Assembly (NCBI GenBank): GCA_050084985.1 | Contig: JBITNC010000001.1 | Location: 134,230,001-134,294,000 of the forward strand | DNA: 64,000 bases | Source: Nageia nagi | Lineage: Eukaryota; Pinophyta | Direction of reading: 5' to 3' | Shown: piece after piece, positions 1-13,012 of the stretch | How positions within the stretch are numbered: the stretch's first letter is position 1 | Layout: each line of letters opens with the position of its first letter | Notes under the pieces: model-generated | Seen by the model: the letters and a program-made list of their open reading frames with translations, nothing else | Told to the model about the DNA's origin: nothing | Databases searched by the model: none | Made by a program: the position numbers and the translations under genes

Positions 1-299
1 AAAATTTAATGTTCTTGTATATGCATGGAAATTTGTGTAAACTTTATACACAATCCTTATTAGTTGCATTATTATGCTTTGAGCTATATTGCAAAAGGAA
101 TATTATAGATGTGCATTGTATTATTCATTGATATCTTTAAATTGTGTATATATATACATATTTGTTATTTGATATCATTGGTTAAAATGGAAATGTTTAT
201 AACTTCCAAAATAATTTTTTATGAAAATCATTTAAAATAAAAATTTGAGTAAACTTTCTTCAAACTTTACTATTTTTCTATCCTAGGTTTGATGCAAAA

Positions 300-840
300 C
301 TTTTGTGGACATATTCTTGTTGAGTGGAAAGTTTTAAACTTTCTTCAAACTTGAATGGTGGTGCTCATTTATCCAAATTTTTTGGTTTTTGCACATTGGT
401 TGATATTCTTATTGAAGTGGAAAGTTTGTGGACTTTCTTCAAATTTAAATGGTTGTGCACATATTTTTTATTGATTGGAGAGAAAATTGATCCTAAGGTT
501 TGTGTACATTAATTTATTAGAGTGAAAAGTTTGTGAAATTTCTCCAAATTTAAATGGTTGTGCACATTGATTGATTAGAGTGGAAATTTTGTGAACTTTC
601 TCCAAATTTAAATGGTTGTGCATATTTTTGATTGATAGGATAGAAAATTGATCCAGAATTTTTAATTTGTGCACATTGGTTGATATTCTTATTGATGTGA
701 AAGGTTTGTGAAATTTATCAAAATTTGAATGGTTTTACACATATTTTTGATTGATTGGATAGAAAATTGATCCTCAATTTTTGATTTGTGCACATTGGTT
801 GATATCCTTATTGGAATGGAAAGTTAATACACATTCAAGT
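300..840. repeat. Degenerate tandem array with hairpin-like units
   Basis: About six imperfect units built around a motif like GGAAAGTTTGTGAACTTTC, followed by AAATTTAAATGGTTGTGCACAT. Spacing alternates between about 58 bp and about 100-117 bp, so some units carry an extra insert (GATAGAAAATTGATCC...). The first units can fold as short stems (GAAAGTTT with AAACTTTC); later ones have lost pairing. It lies upstream of copia 3'-end remnants. No coding potential is evident. Confidence 0.75.
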
Positions 841-1029
841 TATTGAGGATATTGTTTGATCATAAATCACCATTGAGTAGTGTGATAATGAATTTCATTT
901 GGTTTTTATTAGTGTGAATATATTCTTTCTTAAACACCATTAATGTACATGGAGAAGTATTGCTTTATTAAGTAACCTTGTTGATTGCTTTTGCTTTGAA
1001 AAGGAAGTATATGAGTACCCTTTGGGAAG

Positions 1030-1400
1030 TGTTCATTCCTTCAGTTGTTAATGAAGTTACTATTAAGGGGGAGTATTATTAACTTCATAATAAATTATAT
1101 TTAAAAAATAAAATTCAAGAATATTTTATCAAGGAGTAAATTTTAGATGGGACTTTATGTTTATTTGTCCATCAAAATAAAACATTATTGATATTTTTCA
1201 CCTAAATCCTAATTTCTTGGATTGGTAAAGTTATCCTCAAGAAGGATTGAAATATGAATTCTTTTCATAATTACTTAATTATTAGGAGGGTTATTGTATA
1301 ATGGATATAAAAAGTGGCTATAAGTATTGGCTTGGCATCTCTATGATGACTTATAGTATACTACTTACTTCCATCCATATTGATGGATTATTTGCAAGAT
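1030..1400 (+). mobile_element. Remnant of copia 3' region
   Basis: Contains a purine tract ATTAAGGGGGAG near 1062-1073, resembling the sequence just after pol in copia-2 (near 28342), and the motif GGCTTGGCATCT...GATGACTTATAG at about 1329-1355, which recurs in the 3' UTR of copia-1 and copia-2. It is therefore probably a decayed 3' UTR of the same copia lineage. No pol sequence or element boundaries could be found here. Confidence 0.5.
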
Positions 1401-1765
1401 GTAGTAGATGGATTGGTTAAAAAGGTTTTCCCTTCTCCATGAATATAAATTAATGGAGTGGTTAAAAAGGTTTTCCCTTTTCTAAAAGTACAAACTATTG
1501 GAGTGATTAAAAAGGTTCACCTTTCTCCAAAACATCAAACTATTGGAGTGGTTAAGGTTCACCCATCTTCAAATTTGCAAATTGATAGAATGGTTAAAAA
1601 GGTTTATCCTTCTCCAAAATACAAAACTATTAGAGTGGTTAAATAGGTTTTCCCTTCTCTAAAGTTACAAATTGATGGAGTGGTTAAATAGTTTCACCCT
1701 TATCCATGATTACAAATTGTTGGAGTGGTTAAAAATGTTTTCCCTTTTCTAAAATTGCAATTTTT
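1400..1765. repeat. Tandem array, about 45-58 bp unit
   Basis: Seven or so units of GGAGTGGTTAAAAAGGTTTTCCCTTCTCC followed by a variable AT-rich spacer. Each unit begins with GGAG and ends with CTCC, so weak stems are possible. It follows the copia 3'-UTR motif at 1329, a neighbourhood comparable to that of the hairpin array of copia-2 at 28420-28940, although the sequence is unrelated. Confidence 0.75.
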
Positions 1766-3239
1766 GATTTATGTCATACTAATTCCTTTTTTTTGGGAAG
1801 CTTTTCTATCATGAATTAATATTGTTGAGAAATTGAAACATGTTATTCAATTTGACACCTTGTGGCTTGTACATCTTCACTAGGTGTTATTTTTAGTCTA
1901 TGGCTCATAAATATTAACTAAGTGTTATATTCAAGTTGGCATATGTGGCCTATGGTTCATAAATCTTGACTATGTGGTATATTCACATTGACATTTGTGG
2001 CCTCTATATGGACTAGGTGGCATAGTCAAGTTGGCATTTGTGTCTTATAATTTTTTATTAAATGATAAAATCAAGATGGTATTTTTGTGATTTGTTATTC
2101 ATCTAAATTATAATATTATTTATGGGGACCTTAAACCTCCACTTCAAAATGGATAAGAATGTATACATCTTGAGATGCATTATATATTGACAAATGGTAT
2201 GGTCAAGTTAGAAATTAATCTTATTTCTTAATTAAAGGAGGAAGTAAAATTATTTCATCTATAGAATACCTTAGTGATAAGAATACTTATCTTAATTTAT
2301 TGATGCCAAGGAAAATATTCTTGGTAATTTCCATTATCTTTGGATAGATTATGATGAAAATTGTAGCACATTAATGATTATGTGTGATTATATTTTTTTG
2401 ATGAATACTTATTTCTAAAAATGGAGAAAATATTTCAAAATTTGTTCATCACTTATTGATGTTATCATAATTAAATACATGATATCACTTTAATAAATGT
2501 CATATACAGTAGCATGAATAACTCAATTAAAAAATTAGTTTCACTTACCACTTCATAAAGTAATGCATTCTCCATAAATAACTATCAATATATGAACAAA
2601 GTAATATAGTTCTAGTTATATATAATGAGATCCTAGCTTGCTTAGGGTACTCTCCAAATGAGGAGGTTGTATGAGGAGTACAAAGTAATACTAGGGAAGG
2701 TTCATCAGTGGTTAGACAAGCACTATAACTAAGAGATTTGGCCAATGCTTTGTTAATGGAGTGTACCAATAAGTCTATAAGTGAACCTTAGTTATGATGT
2801 AAAATGTACAAGAGGCAAAGGGAAGTGGGAGATCACAAATTTGACATGATCTATAAGGAGCAAAATGAGCTCATAGTTGAGCAAGAATTGCTCCTTAAAC
2901 AAATACAAGAGTTAACCAACAAGTTAGAAACTTTGAGGCAATAAGTCATTGTTCCATTTCCTCTTGTTCCAAGTTTTTAATATAAGAGGAGGCTTAGTAG
3001 GGATCGATAATTGAAATTTGATTATTGGGTGTTAAATTAATTTATATGTTAAAAATCCAATAGTGAAATAAATTACATTTCAATCTTCATATAGGATCTT
3101 ATGTGTGTTAGTGCAATTAATAAGTATGATATATTTATCAATATTGACTTAATGTAATGGATGCTTATATTACATTAATACAATCTTGTTAAATGATATG
3201 TGTATCTATGTATGGATAATTTAATCACCTTTCCTTACT
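1766..3239. other. AT-rich DNA, no recognised feature
   Basis: Short direct repetitions occur around 1860-2050 (GGCATTTGTGGCCT, AAGTTGGCAT). At about 2800-2950 the plus strand reads as a short Gln/Glu/Leu-rich, coiled-coil-like segment ending in a stop, with stop codons upstream. I cannot assign it to a family. Nothing else is recognised. Confidence 0.4.
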
Positions 3240-4047
3240 TATTTAAGCCTTTCTTTAGATGAAGTTTCCCTCAAGGGGGAGAAATAACTCTTAGATGATC
3301 TCAACTTCATATAAAATTGCATACAAAAAGGATATAATAATAATAATAATAACATGAAGTAATATGAACCCATTGAATGGACCCATAACAACTTTTAGGA
3401 TGGTAAAATTACCCTTAAATCTTTTAGGATGGTAAAGTTATCCTTGAGAGATACTAAAGTACAAATTATTGGGAACTCTTATACTTGAATTCTAGAAGGA
3501 TCATTTGTTGTACTAAGTTATCCATATGATAATAACTTGTTTATGCATCTTAGATCAAATGAATAATGGATAAAAATATATTTTGTGACTATTGGTTTTC
3601 TTAGCATATTTATGATGACTTATAGTGTGACTATAGGCTTGTTTATCATGACTTATATTATACCATTTGATCAGTTATGGATGGTATTAATTAATTCATT
3701 TATCATATGTTAAAATGAATGTATGATGCATCTAACTAATCTTATTTATGAGTTTCTTGTAGCTTGTAGGTGTGTGGGTTAGCTTCTTTGAGTATGCAAG
3801 CTCAAGGAGGCTCATCATGTCAACATAATGTTGAATGACTACTTGTACATTATAACCATTTATGGTTGATGATTATTGTGTTGTAAACCATTTGTTCAAA
3901 TGGTTAAGTAGTTGAGCCTTGTTTAGAATCTAAAGTATATTACTTCTTAAAATGTCAATTTTTCATCTTCTATTGTACTTCTAATGGAGGAGATCTTTCT
4001 TAAATTTTCTTATCTTATCTCTACCCCAATATTACATTAAGGGTGAG
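3240..4047 (+). mobile_element. 3' UTR remnant of a copia element
   Basis: Collinear with the 3' UTR of copia-2 (28340-29406). It has the purine-rich post-pol site GTTTCCCTCAAGGGGGAG near 3266, the GATGACTTATAGTG motif near 3615, the stretch GTTGTAAACCATTTG...TCAAATGGT near 3880-3903, and the polypurine tract ATTAAGGGTGAG directly before an LTR start at 4048. The gag-pol part is missing upstream, so this is a 5'-truncated copy of the copia-1/copia-2 lineage. Confidence 0.75.
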
Positions 4048-4480
4048 TGTTAGAATTTGCAATGCATTATTGTGTAAATAACTTAGGTGTATTGTTATTA
4101 ATTAATTAAAAACTAAAGGAACATATACAATACCTAAGTTAGAAATAAAATATGTTGTAATATAGAATAATTTGTTTATTATGTAGATTATCGATGTATG
4201 CAACTATGGAGATCAATCTATTTTATATTAGAAGTATATCCACATATGCATGTTGTACCACATACTTAAAATAGAAGTATGGAAATATGTAATAGGTATG
4301 GGTAAAAAGCCTTCCAACTACCATTCTCACCTAATGTGAATCCTATGGAAGATGGCATTCCCCTTGTGTAAAAGGGTGTACCAAAGTAGGATTTGAGTCT
4401 ATAAAAGGAAGCCTAGGATTATTGTAAAACTCACTTTTGTAGTTTGGTAAAACCATTAATAAAAATTGGTCCTATACAAA
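4048..4480 (+). mobile_element. 3' LTR of a truncated copia element
   Basis: Starts TGTTAGAATTTGCAATG directly after a polypurine tract, matching the first 12 bases of the copia-2 LTR, then diverges. A TATA-like box (TCTATAAAAGG) lies near 4400, as expected for a U3 promoter. The end is uncertain: I saw no clean CA terminus or target duplication, so 4480 is approximate. Confidence 0.55.
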
Positions 4481-5200
4481 GGTAGTTTGGGATAACCATT
4501 AATAAATTTGAATCCATTGCTAAAAATGGAAAATAAAATGGTACCCACATAGTTGAAATGATCTCAAATAGCTAACTATCACCATTTAATAGACTCAAAT
4601 CACTCATATAATGATCTAGAAGTGTTTTCCCATGCTTACAAATTTGAAAATATAAGACACACCACACAACCTCAAAGAATGGAAAACTCCATGAATAGAC
4701 TCCATGACATTAATCAAATACTTTATGTATTACTTTAAATGCATGTTAAAACTTCATCTATTGGAATATTACATGACTTAGACCTTCGTATAAAAAAAAT
4801 TATGGTTTAGTATAATAGATACACCCATAAATACCATGCACAACACAAAGTGCAATGGTCTTCATAGGAGTAAGTGGTACCACCAATACTCACATGTCTA
4901 CTTATGGATAAGGAAAAAACTTGAGCTTTTACAAATCTCAACTAAGTGCACTTTCCTCTTCATAATGCAATAAGAGGAGGATTAAGACATCATCAAATTA
5001 CAATAGGAGAAACATGACACTACAATAGCTAAACCAATAATGGCTAAATATAAATAAACTATATATAGATCAGGAAACTCCACAAGTTGAGTAGAGTCAT
5101 GTTGAAGAATATTGCATGGAGGTTTTGGAGGAGTAAAGGCATTGTAGAATAGCACTATATATGTGGAGTGATGTAGCAACTAAGGTATACCACACCATGC
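4481..5200. other. AT-rich DNA, no recognised feature
   Basis: No convincing coding, RNA or repeat structure was seen. It probably includes the tail of the preceding LTR. Confidence 0.4.
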
Positions 5201-5893
5201 TCATCCATGCTAAATAAATCTATTTGACAGGTTTGATGTTAATTTTCTTTGAGAATGTTGCTGTAGGGAGGAGTCCAAGGAGATATGAATGTCTCACTAA
5301 ATATATTGCAATTTGAAATAAATGGGGTTCCTACTAAGAAATATTCAACCTACTTCAACATTTTCCACCAAATTACAAATTTATATTTGGTCCAAATAAA
5401 TATTTGAAACATTACAATTTATTGAGGAAAAAAATTCCTTCATTCAAGAGTTGACACTCTTTATTCTCACCATGATCTTTCCAAATAACATCAAAAATCC
5501 TCACTTCTCCATCAAATTATTTCTTAATACAATGTATTGAGATATTTTCACTTTTTGGGAAATATCATGATTTATTCTTCACCTGCTCATCATGATACTA
5601 TTGATATTTCTCATAGATTGGATCTAAAATATGAATATCAAATTGATCTTGTTTTATAATATGCTCCCACGATTCATCATGTTCATGTTGCACTAAATAA
5701 TATTAAAGAAATATCTCAATTATTTTTTTAATTGATTACTCCAATATTTCATACTCTTCACTTTGTAAAAACTTTACATGTCTTATATTTGAAACTTTGA
5801 GTTCTTCTTTCTCTTCTAAAATAGGACCTTCATCTTGTTTTATAGAAAATATGAAATATTCTCTTTTTTTTATGAATTTTCATGTTTTTAAAG
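5200..5893 (-). pseudogene. Decayed minus-strand coding relic, probably gypsy spacer
   Basis: On the minus strand a single frame can be followed in pieces (for example a stretch reading DQFDIHILDPIYEKYQ near 5600), broken by stops. The composition, charged residues with few cysteines, resembles the similar minus-strand relic on the other side of copia-1 (14120-15230). I infer, without proof, that both belong to one old gypsy element split by copia-1. No named domain could be assigned. Confidence 0.35.
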
Positions 5894-6371
5894 TGAAGAA
5901 ATTAACCCTTTCTAAATTAACTTCTAATCTCTTAAGATCTCAAGAAGGCACTTAAAACATCAACACAATAGCATAATAACTAAAGCCAATCACACAAATA
6001 ACATAAGATATAAAGTGGTTTTTCCCTCCTTGGGAGTACATCCACTAAATAAGATCTTCTTATTCTCAAGGACCTCTCTTATAAAATCTCTTCTTTCTCT
6101 CTCTCACTCTAAACCTATAGCAAAGCTTGTATTACAATTGTGTAACTAGAGAAAGTGAGGGTTCTTCTCTTTATATAAGAAGAAATCCACTCTATAATTA
6201 ATCTCTTTTCTATTTTTAATCATTTACCTATTTTTAAACTTATACCTAATTTTAATTTTTCTCCTATTTTTATTCCTTTAATACTTTAAGGTATCTAATG
6301 ATACTTTAAGGATTAAGTTAATTTACATTAAGAAAAAATATTTACACAATATTACATTACAAATTCTAACA
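5894..6371 (-). repeat. Copia-1 3' LTR, 478 bp
   Basis: On the minus strand it starts TGTTAGAATTTGTAATG and ends TTTCTTCA. It has a TATA-like CTTATATAAAGAG (plus 6171-6183 region). It carries an 18-bp stretch in the run of ATTTTTAA repeats that the partner LTR lacks. Confidence 0.88.
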
Positions 6372-7388
6372 TTCTCCCTTTATGTAATATTGGGATAGAG
6401 CATGGAGAGAAGAAGAAAAATAGAGTCCTCCTCCAAAGACATACAAGCGGATATGAGAACTTTTACATCATTGAAAAATAAGATCTTAGTTTGAGACTCA
6501 TTAGAATACCATTTAACAAAATGGTTTACAATACAATCATTAACCACAACTAGTTTCATTATAAGTGTAGTTGATCAACTCTAAGTTGACATATGAGCCT
6601 CCATAAGCTTGCCCACATGAAGTAAGTAACTTGCACTCTCAAGATGAAACCTACAAGATACAAGTAGCTCATAAATAAGATCAATTATATGCATAATATA
6701 ACATTCATATCAATCATAAGATAAATAAATTAAGTAATGCCATTAATGAATTAAGTAATGCCATTAATAAACTGATCAATGATGCACTATAAGTCATCAC
6801 GAAGATGCCAAGCTAATACTTAATCATATATTGTATATAAAAATATGTTTTGGTCAATAATAAAAAAGTATATGTGCATATATAAGTTACTCACATATGG
6901 ATAACCAAATAGTGCTAACAAACACATACTGATTCCTTTCATAGTGATAACAAACTAAAATGTATCATGAGTTCCTCACACAAAGTGAACTAACTATGAA
7001 CATGTACATTTAGATCAACACTATATAGCCTCCTAGGGATGAAGTTATCATCAAAAAAATTAATTCAAATTTCACTCCCCCTTGAGGATAACTTCACTAC
7101 CATAAGAAATTTTCAAAGTGTGCACAACAAAGTTTCTAAGGTGGCTAGTGAATAAATTAAGAGAGAGAAAATCAAATGAACAAAGCTGCAGTTGTTGCAT
7201 TAAGAAATTTCTCTTTGATATAATATGCTTAGATTTGAGGTACACTATAAGTCATAACTAAGATGCCAAGCCCATACTTATAGTTATCAAACAAAGGAAT
7301 GTATAAACAAAGTTTGCAAACCAAATAAAAGTTCAACAACTTTATTAAGAAGAAAGAAATTAAAATGGATTCAACAAGAATTCAATAT
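6372..7388 (-). other. Copia-1 3' UTR
   Basis: Noncoding region between the pol stop and the polypurine tract. It contains two reverse-complement copies of the lineage motif (CTATAAGTCAT...AAGATGCCAAGC) at about 6785-6813 and 7243-7272, where copia-2 has one copy. It also has the GTAAACCATTTTG-like block near 6510. No tandem hairpin array like that in copia-2 is seen here. Confidence 0.65.
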
Positions 7389-10300
7389 TTACTTCCTTTT
7401 TGAGGGAAAATTCACCAACCCAACAAACTCACTACACTTACAAAACTGATCTTTGAGAAGGGGCTTGGTGAACAAATCAATATAGTTTAGGATTGATAAA
7501 TAATACTGCAAGTGTAGAAGACTATCCAAAACCTTCTTTATGATGAATGGGCTTTGATTTTTACATGCTTTTTTTTCTAATGGAAAATATGATTATTTTC
7601 CAAAGTAATAGCTAATTGATTATCTAAAGAAATTTGAAATGGATGAACTTGTTCATACCCTATTTCTTTTAGAATATGCCTTAATCAAATGGCTTCTTGG
7701 GATACAATTGACATTGCATGATATTCAACCTTAGTGGTGGAAAGAGTAGTAGTAGGTTGCTTCTTAGATGCCTAAGAGATAGCACATGAAACAATGCTAA
7801 ACACATAACTAAAGGTTGATTTTCTATCATCTTTATCTCCTCCATAGTCAAAATTTGAGAATATTGAGATAATAAATGATGGAAACTTGTCATACTTGAA
7901 AGCAAGATCCTTAGTGCTTGGTACATACATCAAAATTTGCTTAACAACATTGAAGTGCTCAACATATAGATTTTGTATAAAGAAAACCATCAAATTTACG
8001 ATAAAGGTAATATCTAGCTTAGAGATAGTCAAATAAAGAAGACTACTAATTAGTTTTCTATAAGCTATATCATTTTCCAATTGAGAGTTGGAACTAAGAG
8101 ACAAAGTGATTCCAGGAGAGACTGGGATTGTAGCATGCTTGCACTTATCCATTCCAAATTTTTGTAAGATGTCTAAGATATACTTTGATTGATTGAGGTA
8201 AATACAATCTTTGTATTGGTACACTTGCATACCAAGGTAGTAGTGTAATAGACCAAGATTAGTCATTTCAAAGTTGCCTTAAGTTTGAATATGCAGTCTT
8301 GTATGAAGACTATATTATTCCTTGTAATCAATAGATCATCCACATAGAGAAGAATCAAGATCAAATATTTTTCTTGGTTGAGCACATAAAGATCTAAATT
8401 AGAGAAGCATTTATAAAATCCAATGTTCTTAAAGTATCCTAAAATCTTTTTGTACTAGGCCCTTAGTGCTTGCTTAAGTCCATACAAAGACTTATTTAAC
8501 TTACACATAAAAGATTCTTTGCCTTAAACAACAAACCCTTGTAGTTGATTCATGTAGATTTCCACATCTAAGTCACCATTGAGAAAAGCACTCTTGACAT
8601 CAAGTTGAAAAACTTTTCATCCTTGAGCTATTAGAGCAAAGATTACTCTAATAGTAGGCATCTTTACCATTAGAGCAAAGGTTTCCTTATAATAAACTAC
8701 ATATTTTTTAGTGAAACCCTTAGCTACTAACTTTGCTTTGTTTCTCAATATCTCAAACTAAGTTATATATGATCTTATAAATCCATTTATTTCCAATCAC
8801 ATTACATTCATTAGGATAAGGAACTAGATCCTAAGTTTGATTCTTTATTAGAGCCTCATAATCCACATTTATTGCATTCATCTAGCACTCATGCTTTGAA
8901 TATTCTTTGTAGGATGAGGGCTTATTCTTGCAATCAATTTTGAAAAATAAATATTTATTAATGGTCGTACTCCTTATTATCCTTTGTGTTGAAGATTTTT
9001 ATTCCTTAGATGATAAATCCACACTACCATCCAACCAATTACGAGTAATAGAGGAATCATCACCCTCATTAAGGTTCTCATAAGAAGTAGAATCTTTAGG
9101 TAGTTCATTGAACTTTACATCCCTTGACACAAATATTGTATAGGAAGAAGGTTGATATAGCATGTAGCCTCTATGCTAATTATCATAACCCACAAAGATA
9201 TACTTTTTAGATCTCTTATCAATCTTCTTTCTTTTCTTAGGAACAACAAAGGCATAAGCATCACAACTAAAGACCCTAAAATGAGAGATGTTTGGTTTTT
9301 TTCTTGTCCATGCCTCATACAGAGTTTTACCTTCAAATACTTTCATAGAACACCTATTCAAGATGTATATTGTAGTATTTACAGCTTCACCCTATAAGAA
9401 GCTAGGAAGATCTTCCAACATACATCTTGCCATTTCTTGAATGGTTCGATTCTTCCTTTTAACAACAGCATTTTGCTGAAGAGTGTAAGGGATAGTAAAC
9501 TACCTCTTGATTCTATACTTGGTACAAAAATTATTGAATTCATTGCTATTATACTCACCTCCATTATTATATATTAACATCTTGGTTTTTAATCTAGATT
9601 GATTTTCTACCAAGGCTTTGAAATATTTGAACCTATCAAAGGTTTGATCCTGATGCTCTATAAGATAACCAAATATCATCCTGCTAAAATCATCAATAAA
9701 GGTCATAACATAAGACACTCTCCCAAGTGACTTAGTTGGAAATGGACCCATCAAATTTGTATGCACAAATTTAAGAGGCTAAGTTGCTTTAATTTTCTTA
9801 TCTTTTGAAAACTTTTGTCAATTCATTTTACCTAGAATGCACTTCTTATAAATACCAATTGTAAGTGATATTGTAGGCAAACCTTCCATAAGTACATGAT
9901 ATTTCATGACTTGAATATTGTTATGGTCTAAGTGGCCTAATTGATGGTGTCAAAGATTGCTTTTAGAATAAATATTAGTTGAAAAGCACATCTTTGTTAG
10001 AGTTTGATCCATAATGTAAAGATCATCTTGTATTGAACCTTTCACTAAAGTGGCAAGGCCCATTTTCATGTACCAAGAGTGTGAGTTAAACTCAAAGGAG
10101 TAACCTTTCCTTACAACTTGAATTATGAAAAAGAGATTCATAGTGAGTTTAGGCACATAAAGTACATTCTCAAGAATCTTCCCTTGTATCAACACACTCT
10201 CAATACATTGAACTTCAAAGACTGAACTATCACCTGTCATAACTGTATCTTTTCTATACTAATGAAATTTTTCAAATTTATTTTCAAAACACATATGATT

Positions 10301-11204
10301 AGTGCATCCATAATTAATAATATAATCATTTTCCAAAGTGCAAGACTTGAAATAAAAAATTAGCAACATAAGTAGAATTCTTATTCTTCTTATTATTAGA
10401 TTTGTTTGGTTTTCTAGATCTTTTTTCACTTTGATAATTTCTATCAAATTTAGCTTTGGTTTCTTTAGACTTACCATTATTAGAATTCTTCTTGTTCCCA
10501 CTATTCTTGAAGTTCTTCTTAGGAGCATAAGAACCTTTCTTTTGGTTATGGTTCTTATTTTTAAAGTGAGGCTTCATTGGACCAAGTGCCATAGATGGCT
10601 CCTTAGGAGTGGTGATCAACACTTTATTGTTAAGTGTTTCATCATACTTCAAGAGAATCCTTGACATATTTTCCAAGGAGAACACTTCTTTTTCATCATC
10701 AAGCTTAGTTTCAATAATAGTCACAAATTGACTAAACTTAGTATAGAGGCTTTGGAGGATGATGAAAGTTAAAAAATCATCATTGATCTAATTATAACCA
10801 CAACCAATAAGCTAAGTCCTAAGGTCAACAAAGTTATTTAGATATATATCCACACTTTCATTTTTTTCTTGATGTGATTGAAGCAACTTCTAAAGAATGG
10901 TGAACCTCCTAGAAAATTGAGTGCTAAGGTAGATACTATTTAGTTTATCTTGAGCTTCCTTTGTGGTATTTGAAGAAGATATCATGAAGAGGATCTCATC
11001 TAAAATTGCATGAAATATCATAGAAGTTATCAAATCATTCTTAGTATTATGTGCTTTAAGTTCCTTCTCCTTAGATGGAGCAACTTGATTTTCATTGAAA
11101 ATCATCCAAAGTTTTCATGCTTGAAGTTATACCTTCATCTTTGGTTTCCAAATACCATAGTTGGAACCATCCAAAATATGCTTGGGTGCAAAAGAGTCTA
11201 CCAT
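7389..11204 (-). pseudogene. Copia-1 gag-pol relic
   Basis: Decayed copia polyprotein, from an ATG at 11204 (MVDSFAPKHILDGSNY) to a stop at 7391. Visible on the minus strand, in order, are the gag N-terminus (11204-10890), a basic Asn/Lys-rich stretch (10660-10370), a protease relic near 10320 whose DSG has become NYG, integrase core (9766-9180), reverse transcriptase with an intact YVDD at about 8335-8346, and RNase H (7900-7550). Many stops and frameshifts break it. The gag CCHC zinc knuckle of the copia-2 homologue is missing. Two integrase catalytic aspartates read as Asn (TNLMGPF, YNNGGEY), and RNase H TEAEY reads TKVEY. It cannot encode active enzymes. Confidence 0.9.
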
Positions 11205-12669
11205 TGCTACAAAATAATATGTAGGAGATAACAAAAGTAAGCATACATGTTGCATTTAAAAATAAATGCAAGTTTAAAAATTATTCAACAAATCAAATGC
11301 TTATTTATTAACAAGAATAATAATCATGCATCCAACATCTTCAACACCAAGTATAACTGAAGAGAGAGAGAAGTTAAGGCTTATTTTCTTATCAAAATTA
11401 GGCCTTCACCTAGATGCTCAAAAGGATCCCAAGTCCTACCAATCCTCAACTAGTTCCTCTTAAGTAGCAATATACTCTCACAAGGAGAAGTACAAGATAT
11501 TTTTCAAGGTTATGATGTATGTTGGATTGGCCAAATTAATTATCTTGATTAAATTTTCAGTTTTCCTTCTAAGTTATTAGGATAATCTCTGAATGGATGG
11601 GTGGACATATGGTATCACTACACACATGCTTGTCCACCTATATGGAGTTAAGTTCATGCCAACAAAGGACTTAGAGATAATTAAGAAATATGAACTTTTG
11701 GCCATTTGGATCATCAAATTAAAAGGTTTCAGTCCACCTTATCCTTACCTCATGGCTTCCCAAACATGTTATGTTATGAAAAAAATGTGCGGATGTGTTC
11801 ATTTTAGGGGAAGCAATTTTCAATATTTACATAGTTTGCATATAAAGTAAAAATGCAAAGCAAATAAAGTGCTTTGAAAATGAAATTACATCCCACATCA
11901 TCCATAAGTATGAACCAAAGAGTCCAATGGGTTTTGTTACAACCCCTAATGGATCTCTTCATAAAATTTTATTAATTTTAAGTAAGAACAAATGAGCCTA
12001 AGAGTTCAATGGGTTTTTTTACAACCCCTAATGGATCTCTTTACAAAGGTTCATTATCAAAAATGAAGAAATCTCCCCCTTGTTATTTAAAAAATGGACC
12101 TAAAATAGTTCTTTATTTGCAATTTAACATAGCATTCATAAGCAAGTATTTAAATGAACTTTTATCCAATCACATGTATGATGTCAAAATAATAAACCAT
12201 GCATTAAAAGTTTTATCCATTTAGCAATATGCATTAGGACAAAAAATAATCCAAGAAAAAAATATCCAACTACATGTGTGCAATAAACATGAATTAAGAC
12301 AAAAAATCATTAATCTATGCATACATAGCATTACTCCATTCATGCATAATAAATTAACATTAATTCATGCATAAAATTTCTAAACTATGCATAATTAATT
12401 CCCACTTTTTACCTTAAATACATGCTTTGTCGTCGTTGTTTTTTTTTTGCTTATTTAAAAAAAACCTAGTATTTAAAAAATTCACTTAAAAATAACAAAT
12501 AAAGAAATATTAACCTAGAAAATAATTAAAATTAGACCAAACCAATAATTCATTCTTACTAAAAAAATAATCCCTAAAAAAAAAAACTTTCCCCTTTTTT
12601 TTAAAAAAGTAATTTTTTTATAAAAAATGTAGGAACTATTTTGTTTGTATATATATATCATATTTTTTA

Positions 12670-12672
<3 letters not shown>

Positions 12673-12720
<48 letters not shown>
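12673..12720. repeat. (AT)n microsatellite
   Basis: An uninterrupted AT dinucleotide run of 48 bases inside the copia-1 leader. Confidence 0.95.
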
Positions 12721-12724
<4 letters not shown>

Positions 12725-12767
12725 GAATTTTATTATGTAAAAAAAATAAAATCAAGGGGATAACATA

Positions 12768-13012
12768 TGCTAGCCACCATGCATAGCCTCCCTAAGAGGG
12801 CACATTAGTTGGCTATCGCATGTAGCCCCTAGAGGGTGAATCACCAACTATTGCCACATGTAACCCCCACAAGGGGGAGTATCAACTATATTCATGCATA
12901 ACCCCATAAAGGGGAGAGTTAAATTCCATCGTGTGCAACCCCCATAAGGAAGAGCACTGGTAGGCCTACCACGCATAGCCCCCATAGGGGCATGCCAGTT
13001 TGGCTGTGCAAG
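12768..13012. repeat. GC-rich tandem array of palindromic units
   Basis: Six imperfect units of about 38-42 bp, each of the form CATGNATAGCCCCC(N3-5)GGGGGC followed by a spacer such as TATCAACTATT. Each unit contains an inverted repeat (CCCCC...GGGGG) able to form a short hairpin. Base composition is clearly richer in G+C than the surrounding A/T-rich leader. Confidence 0.8.

Noticed and set aside
2800-2960. Coiled-coil-like reading segment
   Set aside because: Short, with upstream stops, and it matches no family I know. It may be a relic but cannot be supported as a gene.
5889-5893. TAAAG as target duplication of copia-1
   Set aside because: The other flank is GAAAA. Three of five matches is not convincing.
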